Shown here piece after piece: positions 41,808 to 50,432 of a stretch of 64,000 nt of DNA (positions within the stretch are counted from its first letter, which is position 1; each line of letters opens with the position of its first letter). Below the pieces are notes generated by a model. The model saw nothing but the letters and a program-made list of their open reading frames with translations, was not told where the DNA came from and did not search any database. The position numbers and the translations under genes were made by a program. This DNA is from Cytophagaceae bacterium (GTDB taxonomy: Bacteria; Bacteroidota; Bacteroidia; Cytophagales; Spirosomataceae), in the NCBI GenBank assembly GCA_027491195.1, contig JAIXWQ010000009.1, positions 1 through 64,000 on the forward strand. The letters are read 5' to 3'.

Positions 41808-43262
41808 ATGAAAACAGTATATAAATTTTTATTTGCGGCTGTCCTAATGGGAACAGTTAGTTGTAAAGAAGAATTTTTGCAGACAGAACCGACGGAATTG
41901 ATTTCAGCAAATCAAATCGCCGAGGCGTCTGCTTTAAATCCAAGTTTGCAATCTGCGAACGTAGCAGGTATTTACGCAACAATGTATGGTGCGGGTACGG
42001 GCGGTACGACGGGTCACGATGACTTTGGTCATAAATCTTACGATATGTACGGAGATTTATTATCAGGTGACATGGCCTTAACTTCGGTTATTTACGGCTG
42101 GTTCAGAACGATTACGGAATTCCAAACAACGGTAGATTATACGTTCCAAGATAACTACCAAGTGTGGCGTTTCTACTACCGCCTGATCTTTGCTGCTAAC
42201 ACAGTTATCGATGGTTTAGGTGGTAGCGATGCGATCCCAGCAACAGCCGCAGGTCGTTGGTATATGGGACAAGCGAAAGCAATGCGTGCCTTCTCTTATT
42301 TCTACTTAGCTCAGTATTTCCAAAACGAATACAACCCTTCGGAGAAAATTTTACCATTGTACAAAAACACCGTAGATCCAAACTTGCCTAAGAGCACTGC
42401 AGCGGATGTATATGCATTAATGGTAAAAGACTTAACAGATGCGCAAACTTTATTAGCTGACTTTAACCGCGCTAATAAGTCTGAAGTAAACGCTGCTGTA
42501 GCGAAAGGTATGTTAGCGTATGTTCACGGTGCGATGGGTAACAACGCAGCGATGAAAACAGTTACGGCTGATGTCATCTCTACGGGTGGTTTCAAAATCA
42601 TGACAGCTGCTGAAGTTACAGGTGGTTTTAACAACCTAGGTACTAGCCAGTGGATGTGGGGTGTAGATATCACAGTAGATTCAAAGCTTAACTTGATCTC
42701 ATGGTGGGGACAAATGGACCTTTATACGTATTCTTACGCTTGGGCAGGCGATATCAAGGGTATGGATAAGGCCCTTTATGATGCCATCCCAGCAACTGAC
42801 GTTAGAAAGGCGCAATTCTCTGCTGCTAATAAGTTAGCTCCTATCGGTAAGTTCTACCACCCGAACAAAGTGATCGGTGGTCAAAGAACAATCGACGCGG
42901 ATTATATCTACATGCGTGTGGAAGAGATGTACTTGTTAAATGCAGAAGCTTGTGCTAAAACAGGTGACGAGGCAGGTGCAAGAAAGTCTTTAAAAGCGAT
43001 CATGGCGCTACGTGTTCCTGATGCATCTTACATCGATGCATTAACAGGTAAAGCCTTGTTAGATGAGATTTACTTACAGACACGTATTGAGCTTTGGGGC
43101 GAAGGAAAGTCGTACTTATCATTGAAGAGAAACAAGGGAACTACAAACCGTGGATCTAACCACTTGAAGTTTGTAGGAACTCCAGTTCTTCACAACGATA
43201 CACGTTTAACTTTCAAGATTCCAATCGAAGAAGTTCAAAACAACCCGAACTTGAATAAGTAA
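41808..43262 (+). CDS. SusD/RagB-like nutrient-binding lipoprotein
   Basis: A 484-residue lipoprotein starting 21 bases after SusC, with lipidation at Cys19 (LMGTVSCKEEFLQTEP). The N-terminal half has TPR-like helices, including WYMGQAKAMRAFSYFYLAQY, a core SusD motif. The C-terminal part has VEEMYLLNAEACAKTGDEAG and RIELWGEGKSYLSLKR, both typical of the family. It caps the SusC channel on the cell surface and binds the ligand. Codon use matches SusC. A strong hairpin terminator follows. Confidence 0.95.
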   Translation: MKTVYKFLFAAVLMGTVSCKEEFLQTEPTELISANQIAEASALNPSLQSANVAGIYATMYGAGTGGTTGHDDFGHKSYDMYGDLLSGDMALTSVIYGWFRTITEFQTTVDYTFQDNYQVWRFYYRLIFAANTVIDGLGGSDAIPATAAGRWYMGQAKAMRAFSYFYLAQYFQNEYNPSEKILPLYKNTVDPNLPKSTAADVYALMVKDLTDAQTLLADFNRANKSEVNAAVAKGMLAYVHGAMGNNAAMKTVTADVISTGGFKIMTAAEVTGGFNNLGTSQWMWGVDITVDSKLNLISWWGQMDLYTYSYAWAGDIKGMDKALYDAIPATDVRKAQFSAANKLAPIGKFYHPNKVIGGQRTIDADYIYMRVEEMYLLNAEACAKTGDEAGARKSLKAIMALRVPDASYIDALTGKALLDEIYLQTRIELWGEGKSYLSLKRNKGTTNRGSNHLKFVGTPVLHNDTRLTFKIPIEEVQNNPNLNK

Positions 43263-43276
43263 TCAGGTTAATCAGT

Positions 43277-43314
43277 AAAAAGCCGCTCCTTCTTTCGAGG
43301 GAGCGGCTTTTTTT
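43277..43314. terminator. bidirectional rho-independent terminator
   Basis: AAAAAGCCGCTCC and GGAGCGGCTTTTTTT pair around a short loop between the convergent SusD and M28 peptidase genes. A-tract and T-tract on the two sides allow use in both directions. Confidence 0.9.
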
Positions 43315-43315
43315 A

Positions 43316-44581
43316 TTACTTCAGTTTAGTCGTGTCGACTCGGCTTGGGGTATCCTTGCCCGAAATAATACTTCTGGCGCTCTTCGCGATGGCCTTGATG
43401 ATTTCGGTCATATTATCTAGGTCCAAAGTTTGAACCTCATCACTCGCCTTGTGGTAATTAGGTTCGCTGTCCATCTTTGACGTTGAAATCGTATGGGCCG
43501 GAACACCTAACTTAGCCAATGTAGCATTATCCGAGCGGTAAAATAAGTTTTGCTCGGTATAAGGATCGGGGTAAAAAGTAAACGGAGATCCAACTAAATT
43601 TTGCTTCAGGATTTCGCCCATCGACGACTTCTCATAGCCCGTAATGTAGGCGCTGTTTTTGCCCCACTTACTTTCTGTCCCGATCATCTCCAGATTGAAC
43701 ATAGCCATTACCTGATCCGGATTAAATTGCTTCGAGAAATAATAACCTCCGTGTCCTCCACTTTCCTCTGCGGTAAAAGCCGCAAAGATTAACGTGCGTT
43801 CGTTATCTCGCTTCTTCGCATAATACTTTGCGAGCATCATCACGGCGGTTGTACCAGCGGCATCATCGTTTGCTCCGTTATAGATGGAATCCCCTTCTAC
43901 CGGTTTACCGATGCCTAGGTGGTCATAGTGGCCAGAGAAGATCACGTATTCATTCGGGCGGGATTTACCAGGCAGGATACCTACGACGTTTGATAAAGAC
44001 AGCTTCTCTACTTGTTGTGTTGCGCTTATTTTAAAGGTAGCGGGAATCGAATTCGCCACCACAAAAATAACCGTGGACTGACTTTCCTTTAAAGGTCCTC
44101 GGCTCGATAGACGGGAGATGTATTTTCCAAAGCTTTCATGTAGAAAGACGATGGTCGGTTGCTTCACATTTAGGAAGCGGGAGGCGCTAGGTCCAAAATT
44201 CTCTCCTTCCTTGATGCTCGCCACTTCAAAACCCGATTTTTCATCGATCTGAATGGAGGCCTCTTTCGAAATGATGGCCACTTGCTTGTCTGCTAAGACC
44301 TTCTCTTCTAGGGTACCGGATGCACTCAGGAGTTTAGATTGATACATCGAAAACGATTGCAAATAGGTGCCATTCGTCTTTTGTAAACCTGCTTTTTCGA
44401 ATTCTTCCGCGATAAATTTGGCGGCTTTTTCGATGCCCGGCGTGAAGGGTTTTCTGCCCGCCAGTTCGTTCGAGGCTAAATAGGTTTCGATGCGCTCAGT
44501 TTCTGCGCGCGTAATGATTTTGTCAATTTTCTGCGCTTGAGCTAGCAAGGGCAGCGCTAAGAGTAGTAAGATTTTTTTCAT
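43316..44581 (-). CDS. M28 family zinc aminopeptidase, exported
   Basis: A 421-residue protein with signal peptide MKKILLLLALPLLAQA. Zinc ligands of the M28 family are visible as HYDH (218-221), GANDDAAG (Asp239/240), AEESGG (catalytic Glu272 and ligand Glu273), NLEMIG and a late His in PAHTISTSKMDSEPNYH. A PA-like insertion occupies about residues 90-190. It would trim peptides or amino-acyl groups in the periplasm. Confidence 0.9.
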   Translation of the reverse strand: MKKILLLLALPLLAQAQKIDKIITRAETERIETYLASNELAGRKPFTPGIEKAAKFIAEEFEKAGLQKTNGTYLQSFSMYQSKLLSASGTLEEKVLADKQVAIISKEASIQIDEKSGFEVASIKEGENFGPSASRFLNVKQPTIVFLHESFGKYISRLSSRGPLKESQSTVIFVVANSIPATFKISATQQVEKLSLSNVVGILPGKSRPNEYVIFSGHYDHLGIGKPVEGDSIYNGANDDAAGTTAVMMLAKYYAKKRDNERTLIFAAFTAEESGGHGGYYFSKQFNPDQVMAMFNLEMIGTESKWGKNSAYITGYEKSSMGEILKQNLVGSPFTFYPDPYTEQNLFYRSDNATLAKLGVPAHTISTSKMDSEPNYHKASDEVQTLDLDNMTEIIKAIAKSARSIISGKDTPSRVDTTKLK

Positions 44582-44617
44582 CGGAAGAATTTAATTCCGA
44601 CAATATTACACAATTAT

Positions 44618-45787
44618 CTACAGAAAGGGATTCCCCCATTTCTTATTCGTGTACACATCCTTTCCGGTTAAGGTCCGTAAAAAGGCGACCATGGCGTTGA
44701 TTTCATCAGGGGTCATTTGGAGGTTTTGGCCTATATTATTCGGTCTCAAACGCGGATCTAAATTCGTATTCCTCGGTCCTGCCGCAATCGTATTATAGTG
44801 ATTTAATACCTGGCGAATGGTCTGGGAGGCTGCGGTGTGCATAAAAGGAGTATTCGCCACACCCGATGCATTCAAAATATCGCGTAAAGAAGGGGAACGC
44901 GTATTGTCCAGATCGATTTGCGTGCTTCCAATCACGCCGATGAAACCATTGTTTCGGGAGTTCGGATCAATGTCAAACTCCGGCGCTTGGTGGCAACCTT
45001 GACAGCCAAAACCACCCCCAATTCGTTCGCTATTTCCGTTGAAAATAGGCGGCGCTAAAAACAGGTTTTTACCCGCATTTTCTTGTGCCGTAAAGTTAGG
45101 GAAAGGGGCACCGTCATTTGGCACTTGTGCGCGGCCTACATCGTATTTCGAATCGAAGGATTGAATACTGCGAATGAATTGAGCTAAAGCCGTCTGCATC
45201 CGCGCTTCTGTAATCGTGGCATCGCCATAAGCGAGTTTAAATAATTCCTTGTAATAACCTATTCCTCCTAGTTTTGTGATGAGGGAGGTCATGTTGCCGC
45301 GTCCGGTTTGGCCACTAAAACCTAATTCCAAATGATCCTGAATGGGCATCGTCGTCTGGGCCTCTAAACTAGTCGCCCGTTCATTCCAAAAAAACTTCGC
45401 CTCATTCGCAAAACGCGAATTAATCAAGCGCATCGAATGGCGAATCGTGCGGCCGTTATCCACCCCTAAACTAGACACCGCAGTATCCCCAAATGCAAAT
45501 TCCTGCTTGTGACAACTCGCACACGAAAACCCGTTATTAACACTGAGATTCTTATCATAAAACAAGACCCGACCCAAGGTGGCGACTTTATCTGTAATCG
45601 GATTCGCTGCGGTATTATCCTTGTTCACATAAGTCGGCTTGCCTTGCGCCGCGTAATTTTCTAAGGCAGCAGGATCAATCGATAAGGCTTTTTTAATCTC
45701 GGTATAGGGATCCGCCGTTACGGCCGTGTCGAGCGCGTCTTTACAGCTGAAAAGAAGAAGAGATAGAAGCAGTGAATAATAGCGCAT
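44618..45787 (-). CDS. diheme cytochrome c peroxidase-family lipoprotein
   Basis: A 389-residue lipoprotein (Cys15 in LLLLFSCKD). Two c-type haem motifs are present: CASCH (89-93) and CQGCH (262-266). Between them lie GRTIRHSMRLINSRF and DHLELGFSGQ, and the C-terminal part has TRSPSLRDI and TPFMHTAAS. This is the order of CcpA/MauG-type diheme proteins, which reduce hydrogen peroxide or oxidise partner proteins in the periplasm. The C-terminal MNAMVAFLRTL-like helix is also typical. Specificity is not clear. Confidence 0.92.
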   Translation of the reverse strand: MRYYSLLLSLLLFSCKDALDTAVTADPYTEIKKALSIDPAALENYAAQGKPTYVNKDNTAANPITDKVATLGRVLFYDKNLSVNNGFSCASCHKQEFAFGDTAVSSLGVDNGRTIRHSMRLINSRFANEAKFFWNERATSLEAQTTMPIQDHLELGFSGQTGRGNMTSLITKLGGIGYYKELFKLAYGDATITEARMQTALAQFIRSIQSFDSKYDVGRAQVPNDGAPFPNFTAQENAGKNLFLAPPIFNGNSERIGGGFGCQGCHQAPEFDIDPNSRNNGFIGVIGSTQIDLDNTRSPSLRDILNASGVANTPFMHTAASQTIRQVLNHYNTIAAGPRNTNLDPRLRPNNIGQNLQMTPDEINAMVAFLRTLTGKDVYTNKKWGNPFL

Positions 45788-45880
45788 AGGATTGAATTTT
45801 TACCTAAACGTAAAGGTAAGAGATTAGTATGCTTACAGGCAGTCTAGTAGACGTTTCTTAAGATCCCGGCGATGAATAGA

Positions 45881-46954
45881 CTAGGGTTGACTAATATCAA
45901 AATCCAAAGGCAATAAATCCGCCATCCCAATTTTTCCCATTTCGCCTCGCATTTCGATTGAATAGGGATTCATTAAGTCTCCTGCGCTCGTAATTTGAAT
46001 AGGACCTCTCGGGATCAAAATAGTGTAGGGGTAAGGCGCATCCATGAAAATGGGGCGTGTGACCCGCTTTCGATTATATACGATCTCCATGGGGATTTTC
46101 CAGTTAAGCATCGTTAATCCATCCGGCGTGGTTATCCCAATTAATTCCATAGTTTTAAAAGCCACATGTCGTTCATTATTTCGGTCAAAAAACAGGCCCC
46201 TCCGCAAATTATTCAAGTATTCCGGCTTCAATAAATAGGCATTAAAGCCTTCCTCCTCGATTCGATTATCTCCCAAAGCCTTCAGAAAATGCTTTAAAGA
46301 ACCCTCATAAGCCTCCTCCCGATTTCGCTTCCATTTGCGTTCTTGCTTCGCATCTTCAGGCACTAATTTCTCAAAACTCGCGAGGCCTTTGAACGAAGTC
46401 AAGCTATTCGTTTTTTCAAAATTGTCCATAAAATACGTCACCTTATAGCCTAAAGACTTGTTGATGATCTGCAAAGGTTGCGAGGCTTTCGCACTGAAAG
46501 CGTCGGACGACTCCGTAAAATCGACCACTTCCTTATTCGTGATGAGGACCTCCTTCCGATGATAACTTTCCCCTAAAAATCCTTTCTCGAATTCCCGAAA
46601 TTGCTTCTCCCATAGCTTGTCTTGGGACCCTACCACGCGGACCTCGTCTAGTGTTTTGTTGTCTTCTTCTAAATTGATGTTCAGCTCTGTGATTTTTCCA
46701 GGAAAATCCATGAGCACTAATTTAGGTACATAACCCACCATCGAAGCGACCAAACGGTGACGGCCCGGAGGAATATTTTTTAGCACATAGTGGCCTGTAG
46801 CATCCGACTGCGTTCCCATCGTGGTTCCCTCAATGAAAATGCTGGCCCCCGGGATGATAGTCGTCCCTTTTTCCGTCACGGACCCAGTTAGTTGAAATTT
46901 CTGCTGAGCAAAAATGAAAAAGGGGGCAAGAAAAAGTAAGGTTAGAAGGCGCAT
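45881..46954 (-). CDS. exported carboxypeptidase-like regulatory-domain protein
   Basis: A 357-residue protein with a signal peptide ending near AQQ. Residues about 22-105 form a CarboxypepD_reg-like beta sandwich (GSVTEKGTTIIPGASIFIEG, TGHYVLKNIPPGRHRLVAS) of the kind found before TonB plugs. LDEVRVVG follows, resembling a TonB box, but no barrel follows. The remaining 240 residues belong to no family I can name. It may be a periplasmic or surface sensor-like protein; the function is unknown. Confidence 0.7.
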   Translation of the reverse strand: MRLLTLLFLAPFFIFAQQKFQLTGSVTEKGTTIIPGASIFIEGTTMGTQSDATGHYVLKNIPPGRHRLVASMVGYVPKLVLMDFPGKITELNINLEEDNKTLDEVRVVGSQDKLWEKQFREFEKGFLGESYHRKEVLITNKEVVDFTESSDAFSAKASQPLQIINKSLGYKVTYFMDNFEKTNSLTSFKGLASFEKLVPEDAKQERKWKRNREEAYEGSLKHFLKALGDNRIEEEGFNAYLLKPEYLNNLRRGLFFDRNNERHVAFKTMELIGITTPDGLTMLNWKIPMEIVYNRKRVTRPIFMDAPYPYTILIPRGPIQITSAGDLMNPYSIEMRGEMGKIGMADLLPLDFDISQP

Positions 46955-46993
46955 TATTTATCTTTGATTAAATTTAAGCAAATAAATTCAAGA

Positions 46994-47620
46994 ATGACTC
47001 ATCGCCTGTTTTCTGAGCCCCTTACGTCCTCGAATAGCCTTGCGCTAGATCTCAGTGCTTCGAATCAGGAGTTGAATTCAGCTATCTTCGGGGATATCTC
47101 GTCTTTTTGCGCGTATATTAATCAGAAATTAGGGGCCAAAATCGGTGTAGGCGGCTACCTCGAACACCGCGTCATCTATGAGGCACACGATAATTTCGCC
47201 ACGGCCTCCGCGGATTTTAGGAACATCCATTTAGGCATTGATTTTTGGACGGCTGCAGGAACACCTGTTTTCGCTGTGGCGGATGGCGTGGTACACAGTT
47301 TTCAGGTCAACCCGGGTTCTGGGAATTATGGACCTACCATCATTTTACACCACCCCGCTCTGGGAATTTATAGTTTATATGGGCACTTGGCTACTACAGA
47401 TCTGGAAGGTCTGTACGAGGGAATGCCTATAGCTGAGGGACAGGTTATTTGCCATCTGGGAGAGCCGCACGAAAATGGTGGCTGGCCTCCGCATTTACAT
47501 TTTCAATTGATCCGCGATATGCAGGGTTTTCACGGGGATTATCCAGGTGTTTGTTCTCAGCGGGATCTCGACTTTTATGCGGGGAACTGCCCAGATCCCG
47601 CTAGTTTTTACCGCCCCTAA
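46994..47620 (+). CDS. M23 family metallopeptidase (LytM-like)
   Basis: From the ATG at 46994 (MTHRLFSEPLTS) the protein has 208 residues; 30 bases more are open upstream. The M23 motif set is visible: HLGIDFWTAAGTPVFAVADG (His and Asp zinc ligands), LYGHLAT and HLHFQL. There is no obvious signal peptide, which is unusual for a peptidoglycan endopeptidase and suggests either non-classical export or a non-wall role. It is divergent from the carboxypeptidase-like gene. Confidence 0.85.
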   Translation: MTHRLFSEPLTSSNSLALDLSASNQELNSAIFGDISSFCAYINQKLGAKIGVGGYLEHRVIYEAHDNFATASADFRNIHLGIDFWTAAGTPVFAVADGVVHSFQVNPGSGNYGPTIILHHPALGIYSLYGHLATTDLEGLYEGMPIAEGQVICHLGEPHENGGWPPHLHFQLIRDMQGFHGDYPGVCSQRDLDFYAGNCPDPASFYRP

Positions 47621-47623
47621 ACG

Positions 47624-47655
47624 GTAATAGGCTGGTGAAAATCACCGCCTATTAC
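47624..47655. terminator. hairpin between convergent M23 and M56 genes
   Basis: GTAATAGGC-T-GGTGA, loop AAA, TCACC-GCCTATTAC forms a 14-pair stem with one bulged T. It follows the M23 stop by three bases and lies 33 bases from the M56 stop. There is no long T tract, so termination is inferred from position and stability. Confidence 0.6.
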
Positions 47656-47688
47656 ATATTATTCTATCATTTTTTAAACTCGTCGTCG

Positions 47689-49029
47689 CTAGGGCTTCTT
47701 GGTGGTGATTTCGATCACACCATTCGCTCCTTTTTCAGCATATTTAGTTGTCGCTTTTTCGCCTTTCAACACATTCATCGATGCGATATTGTTCGGGTTG
47801 ATTTTGTTCATATCAAGATCTGAAGTGATGACGCCATCGATGACGATGAGCGGTTTTTCTTTAGGAGAAGTAGCGGTATTACCCACTTTCTCTGCCCGAA
47901 ATACCACTTGTTTTCCCTCACTATTTCGACCTTTGAATTCTACCGTGGTTGAATCGATAGTAATCAATTTGACTTCAGAACCTGAGCCGTGTAAAGTGAG
48001 AACCGGCGGAGTCGGCGGCGCTGGCGCACCTGCTGGTGGCGGCGGAGGTGGCATGTCACGCGTGGCTACCGTGAATACTTTTTTCCCTGTTTTAGGATCA
48101 GAAAAAGTAGTGGAATCTGAACGCATAGTAACTGTGAATTGAGCAGCTTCTTCTTTCTTTGATTTGGGCTTTTGTGCGCTTAGCTGAAACGAGATCAAAA
48201 TCAAAGAAATGGCAAATAGAGGCAATACAGCTACCTTTCTGAGGTAGGCGTATTTCGGGGTTTTGGAGGTTGTTAACATAATAATTCTTCGTTTAATGGA
48301 TGAATAATAAAAGGAATGACTCGGGTTTAAAAAATGATTACCGTAATAGGTTTGTAAAAGCATTTTGGCAAAAGCATCCACTTCACCTGTGCCCACCGCA
48401 TCCCGGTCAGCAATGAATTCATGAATATTTTGCAGTTCTTTTTGCATGATCCAATTGAAAGGATTCATCCAGAAAATCGCACAAATAAATTGAGAAAATA
48501 AGCGATCCCAGGTGTGTTTTTGGCGAATGTGTACGAGCTCATGATGCAGCATTTTTTGGCCATTCTCTTCTTCTATGGAGATGGATTTTTTCCAAAAAAG
48601 GTTCGAGAAAAACGAGAACGGCGCCTCCTCTAAATCCGTTTCAATGAAGGTGAATTCGCCCATCTGGGTTTTACTATGTATCGCTTTCAATCGGAAAATT
48701 CGAAGGACAGAATAGGCTAAATAAGAGAGCAATAAAACACTGATTACACCCATAGCTATTAGATCCCAAGGAATGTGCGTTTCTTGAACTGGAGCGGTGG
48801 AACCATACATCAAGTATTTCAATGCAGGATTTGCCGCCACTTGTTCTTTGGAGATAGGACTATAGGTTATTGTGACGCATGGAAAAACGACACTCAAAGC
48901 CATCGACGCTAATAAATAATAGCGATTGTAGGAATGGTATATCGTGTTCTTTAAGAATAGTGAATAGTACCCAAAGAAAATTCCTGCATAAATCACCGAT
49001 TTCAACAGGTAAATAAATGTATCATTCAT
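47689..49029 (-). CDS. M56 (BlaR1-like) membrane metallopeptidase with TonB-plug-like tail
   Basis: A 446-residue protein with membrane segments near residues 5-26, 37-55, 88-110 and 265-285. The zinc motif HELVH (163-167) faces the cytosol in BlaR1-type proteins. The extracytoplasmic C-terminus (about 290-446) ends with a segment like a TonB plug (LIVIDGVITSDLDMNKINPN, EKGANGVIEITTKKP), a combination common in Bacteroidota. It probably senses an envelope signal and inactivates the co-encoded BlaI-type repressor by proteolysis. Its start overlaps the blaI-like stop by eight bases. Confidence 0.88.
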   Translation of the reverse strand: MNDTFIYLLKSVIYAGIFFGYYSLFLKNTIYHSYNRYYLLASMALSVVFPCVTITYSPISKEQVAANPALKYLMYGSTAPVQETHIPWDLIAMGVISVLLLSYLAYSVLRIFRLKAIHSKTQMGEFTFIETDLEEAPFSFFSNLFWKKSISIEEENGQKMLHHELVHIRQKHTWDRLFSQFICAIFWMNPFNWIMQKELQNIHEFIADRDAVGTGEVDAFAKMLLQTYYGNHFLNPSHSFYYSSIKRRIIMLTTSKTPKYAYLRKVAVLPLFAISLILISFQLSAQKPKSKKEEAAQFTVTMRSDSTTFSDPKTGKKVFTVATRDMPPPPPPAGAPAPPTPPVLTLHGSGSEVKLITIDSTTVEFKGRNSEGKQVVFRAEKVGNTATSPKEKPLIVIDGVITSDLDMNKINPNNIASMNVLKGEKATTKYAEKGANGVIEITTKKP

Positions 49030-49390
49030 CGCCTTTCGATTTAAGGTTTTGCAATAACAATTCTAAATCTTCGATGGACATCTGCTTTTTGTCGACTAAA
49101 TAAGAAACGACATTCGCATAAGATCCATCGAAAAAAGATTCGGTTAGACCGGCCATTCTTTGGCCTGAATAATCCCGCTTCGAGACCTTCGCAGAATACA
49201 AGTTGTTGCGATTCGGATTCGTGATTTGCACAAAGTCCTTCTCCACTAAAATCTTCAACAAAGTCGCGACCGTATTCGAATGCGGTTTAGGTTCTGGCAA
49301 TAGCTCGATGATGTCTTTTAAGAATCCGCCGTCTGACAAATTCCAAATCACTTGCATCACCTGCTCTTCTGCCTGTGTTAGTTTTTTCAT
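49022..49390 (-). CDS. BlaI/MecI/CopY family repressor
   Basis: A 122-residue winged-helix repressor. LTQAEEQVMQVIWNLSDGGF at the N-terminus and PHSNTVATLLKILVEKDFV (recognition helix and wing) are the family signatures. The C-terminal part forms the dimerisation domain and cleavage region. It probably represses its own operon with the M56 gene: an 18-base palindrome occupies the whole spacer of its promoter. Confidence 0.92.
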   Translation of the reverse strand: MKKLTQAEEQVMQVIWNLSDGGFLKDIIELLPEPKPHSNTVATLLKILVEKDFVQITNPNRNNLYSAKVSKRDYSGQRMAGLTESFFDGSYANVVSYLVDKKQMSIEDLELLLQNLKSKGDE

Positions 49391-49410
49391 CTTTTCGTAT
49401 TTCGTTGAGG

Positions 49411-49440
49411 CAAATGTATAACTAAATTTTTAGTTACAAA
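49411..49440 (-). promoter_or_regulatory. promoter of the blaI-M56 operon
   Basis: On the minus strand, -33 TTTG (49437-49440) and -7 TACATTTG (49411-49418) are separated by 18 bases. The spacer is exactly the palindrome at 49419-49436. The predicted leader is about 13 bases. Confidence 0.7.
49419..49436. promoter_or_regulatory. BlaI-type operator 1
   Basis: TAACTAAATTTTTAGTTA has eight paired positions on each side of the centre. It lies between the -33 and -7 elements of the blaI promoter, so bound repressor would block polymerase. Confidence 0.75.
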
Positions 49441-49447
49441 ATATTTC

Positions 49448-49465
49448 TAACTATTTTTTTAGTTA
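49448..49465. promoter_or_regulatory. BlaI-type operator 2
   Basis: TAACTATTTTTTTAGTTA repeats the outer half-sites TAACTA/TAGTTA of operator 1, 29 bases away centre to centre. It may allow cooperative binding, or control of the divergent VOC gene at 49537. Confidence 0.7.
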
Positions 49466-49536
49466 TTTTTTATTTTATCAATAAGCTGTTCAGATGGAAT
49501 GGAAAAGTCAAAATTTCTATCGAAATTTAATCCGAT

Positions 49537-50376
49537 ATGATACACGAAATCGCTACTTGCCTCTGGTTTGATAAGAATGCAAAAGAGGCTGCTGACTTCT
49601 ACAAGAGCACATTTTCAGGTTTTGAACCTATTTCAGAAAATCCAATGGCGGTTAACTATCGCTTATTAGGTCGTCGTTTTATGCACCTGAATGGGGGACC
49701 AGGTTATCCGATAAATCCATCTATTTCGTTTTTTATCAACCTAGAAGAGGAGAATGAAATCCGAGAGACTTGGGAAAAATTAACCAAAAATGGCACCGTT
49801 TTGATGGATCTAAACTCCTATCCTTGGAGTCCGCTCTATGGCTGGTGCGCAGATCAATTTGGCGTGAATTGGCAGATCATGAAAAATCATGAGTCGCACG
49901 AAAAGCTGGCACCTAACTTGATGTTCAATGGAGCGAACAACGGCCAGGCCTCAGAAGCAATTGATTTCTACACCTCACTTTTCCCCAATTCAAAGATTCT
50001 ATTTAAAGCACTTTACGAAAAAGGTGAACACGATACAGAAGGGAATGTAAAATATTCTCAGTTTACGTTAAATGGGAAACCCTTCCATTTAATGGAGAGT
50101 TCGATGGATCATCAGCATAACTTTAACGAGGGTGTTTCGATGATGGTAACGGTGGATACGCAAGAGGAAATTGATCAGCTGTGGGATAACTTAGTCGAGG
50201 GAGGAGCACCAGGAAGATGCGGTTGGTTGAAAGACAAGTATGGGGTTTCTTGGCAGATTGTCCCATCTATTTTGGGCAAATTAATGACGAATCCAGAAAC
50301 CGCTCCCAAGGCAACTTATGCGTTTTTGCAGATGTCTAAGTTTGTCATCGCGGATTTAGAGAATGCGGTAAAATAA
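49537..50376 (+). CDS. two-domain VOC family protein (PhnB-like)
   Basis: A 279-residue protein made of two homologous PhnB/3-dmu-9_3-mt-type domains. The first starts with IATCLWFDKNAKEAADFYKS, the second with NLMFNGANNGQASEAIDFYT. Each ends in a WGVNWQI- or YGVSWQIV-type motif (FGVNWQIM and YGVSWQIVP). The vicinal-oxygen-chelate fold binds metals in other families; PhnB-like members have no established activity. A 16-base sequence shared with the XRE promoter region lies upstream at 49475-49490. Confidence 0.87.
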   Translation: MIHEIATCLWFDKNAKEAADFYKSTFSGFEPISENPMAVNYRLLGRRFMHLNGGPGYPINPSISFFINLEEENEIRETWEKLTKNGTVLMDLNSYPWSPLYGWCADQFGVNWQIMKNHESHEKLAPNLMFNGANNGQASEAIDFYTSLFPNSKILFKALYEKGEHDTEGNVKYSQFTLNGKPFHLMESSMDHQHNFNEGVSMMVTVDTQEEIDQLWDNLVEGGAPGRCGWLKDKYGVSWQIVPSILGKLMTNPETAPKATYAFLQMSKFVIADLENAVK

Positions 50377-50406
50377 AAAAGGGGGCACTAAAAGCGCTCC
50401 CTTTTT
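50376..50406. terminator. bidirectional terminator between VOC and SnoaL-like genes
   Basis: AAAAAGGGGGC and GCTCCCTTTTT pair with a small internal mismatch around a short A-rich loop, between convergent genes. Confidence 0.75.
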
Positions 50407-50432
50407 CCATACCCTTTTCAACAAAAATTCTA

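Noticed and set aside
37110-43262. isomerase, GNAT and SusC/SusD as one polysaccharide-utilisation operon
   Set aside because: The isomerase is on the opposite strand, and 135 bases separate GNAT from SusC. No glycosidase or sigma/anti-sigma pair is attached to SusC/SusD.
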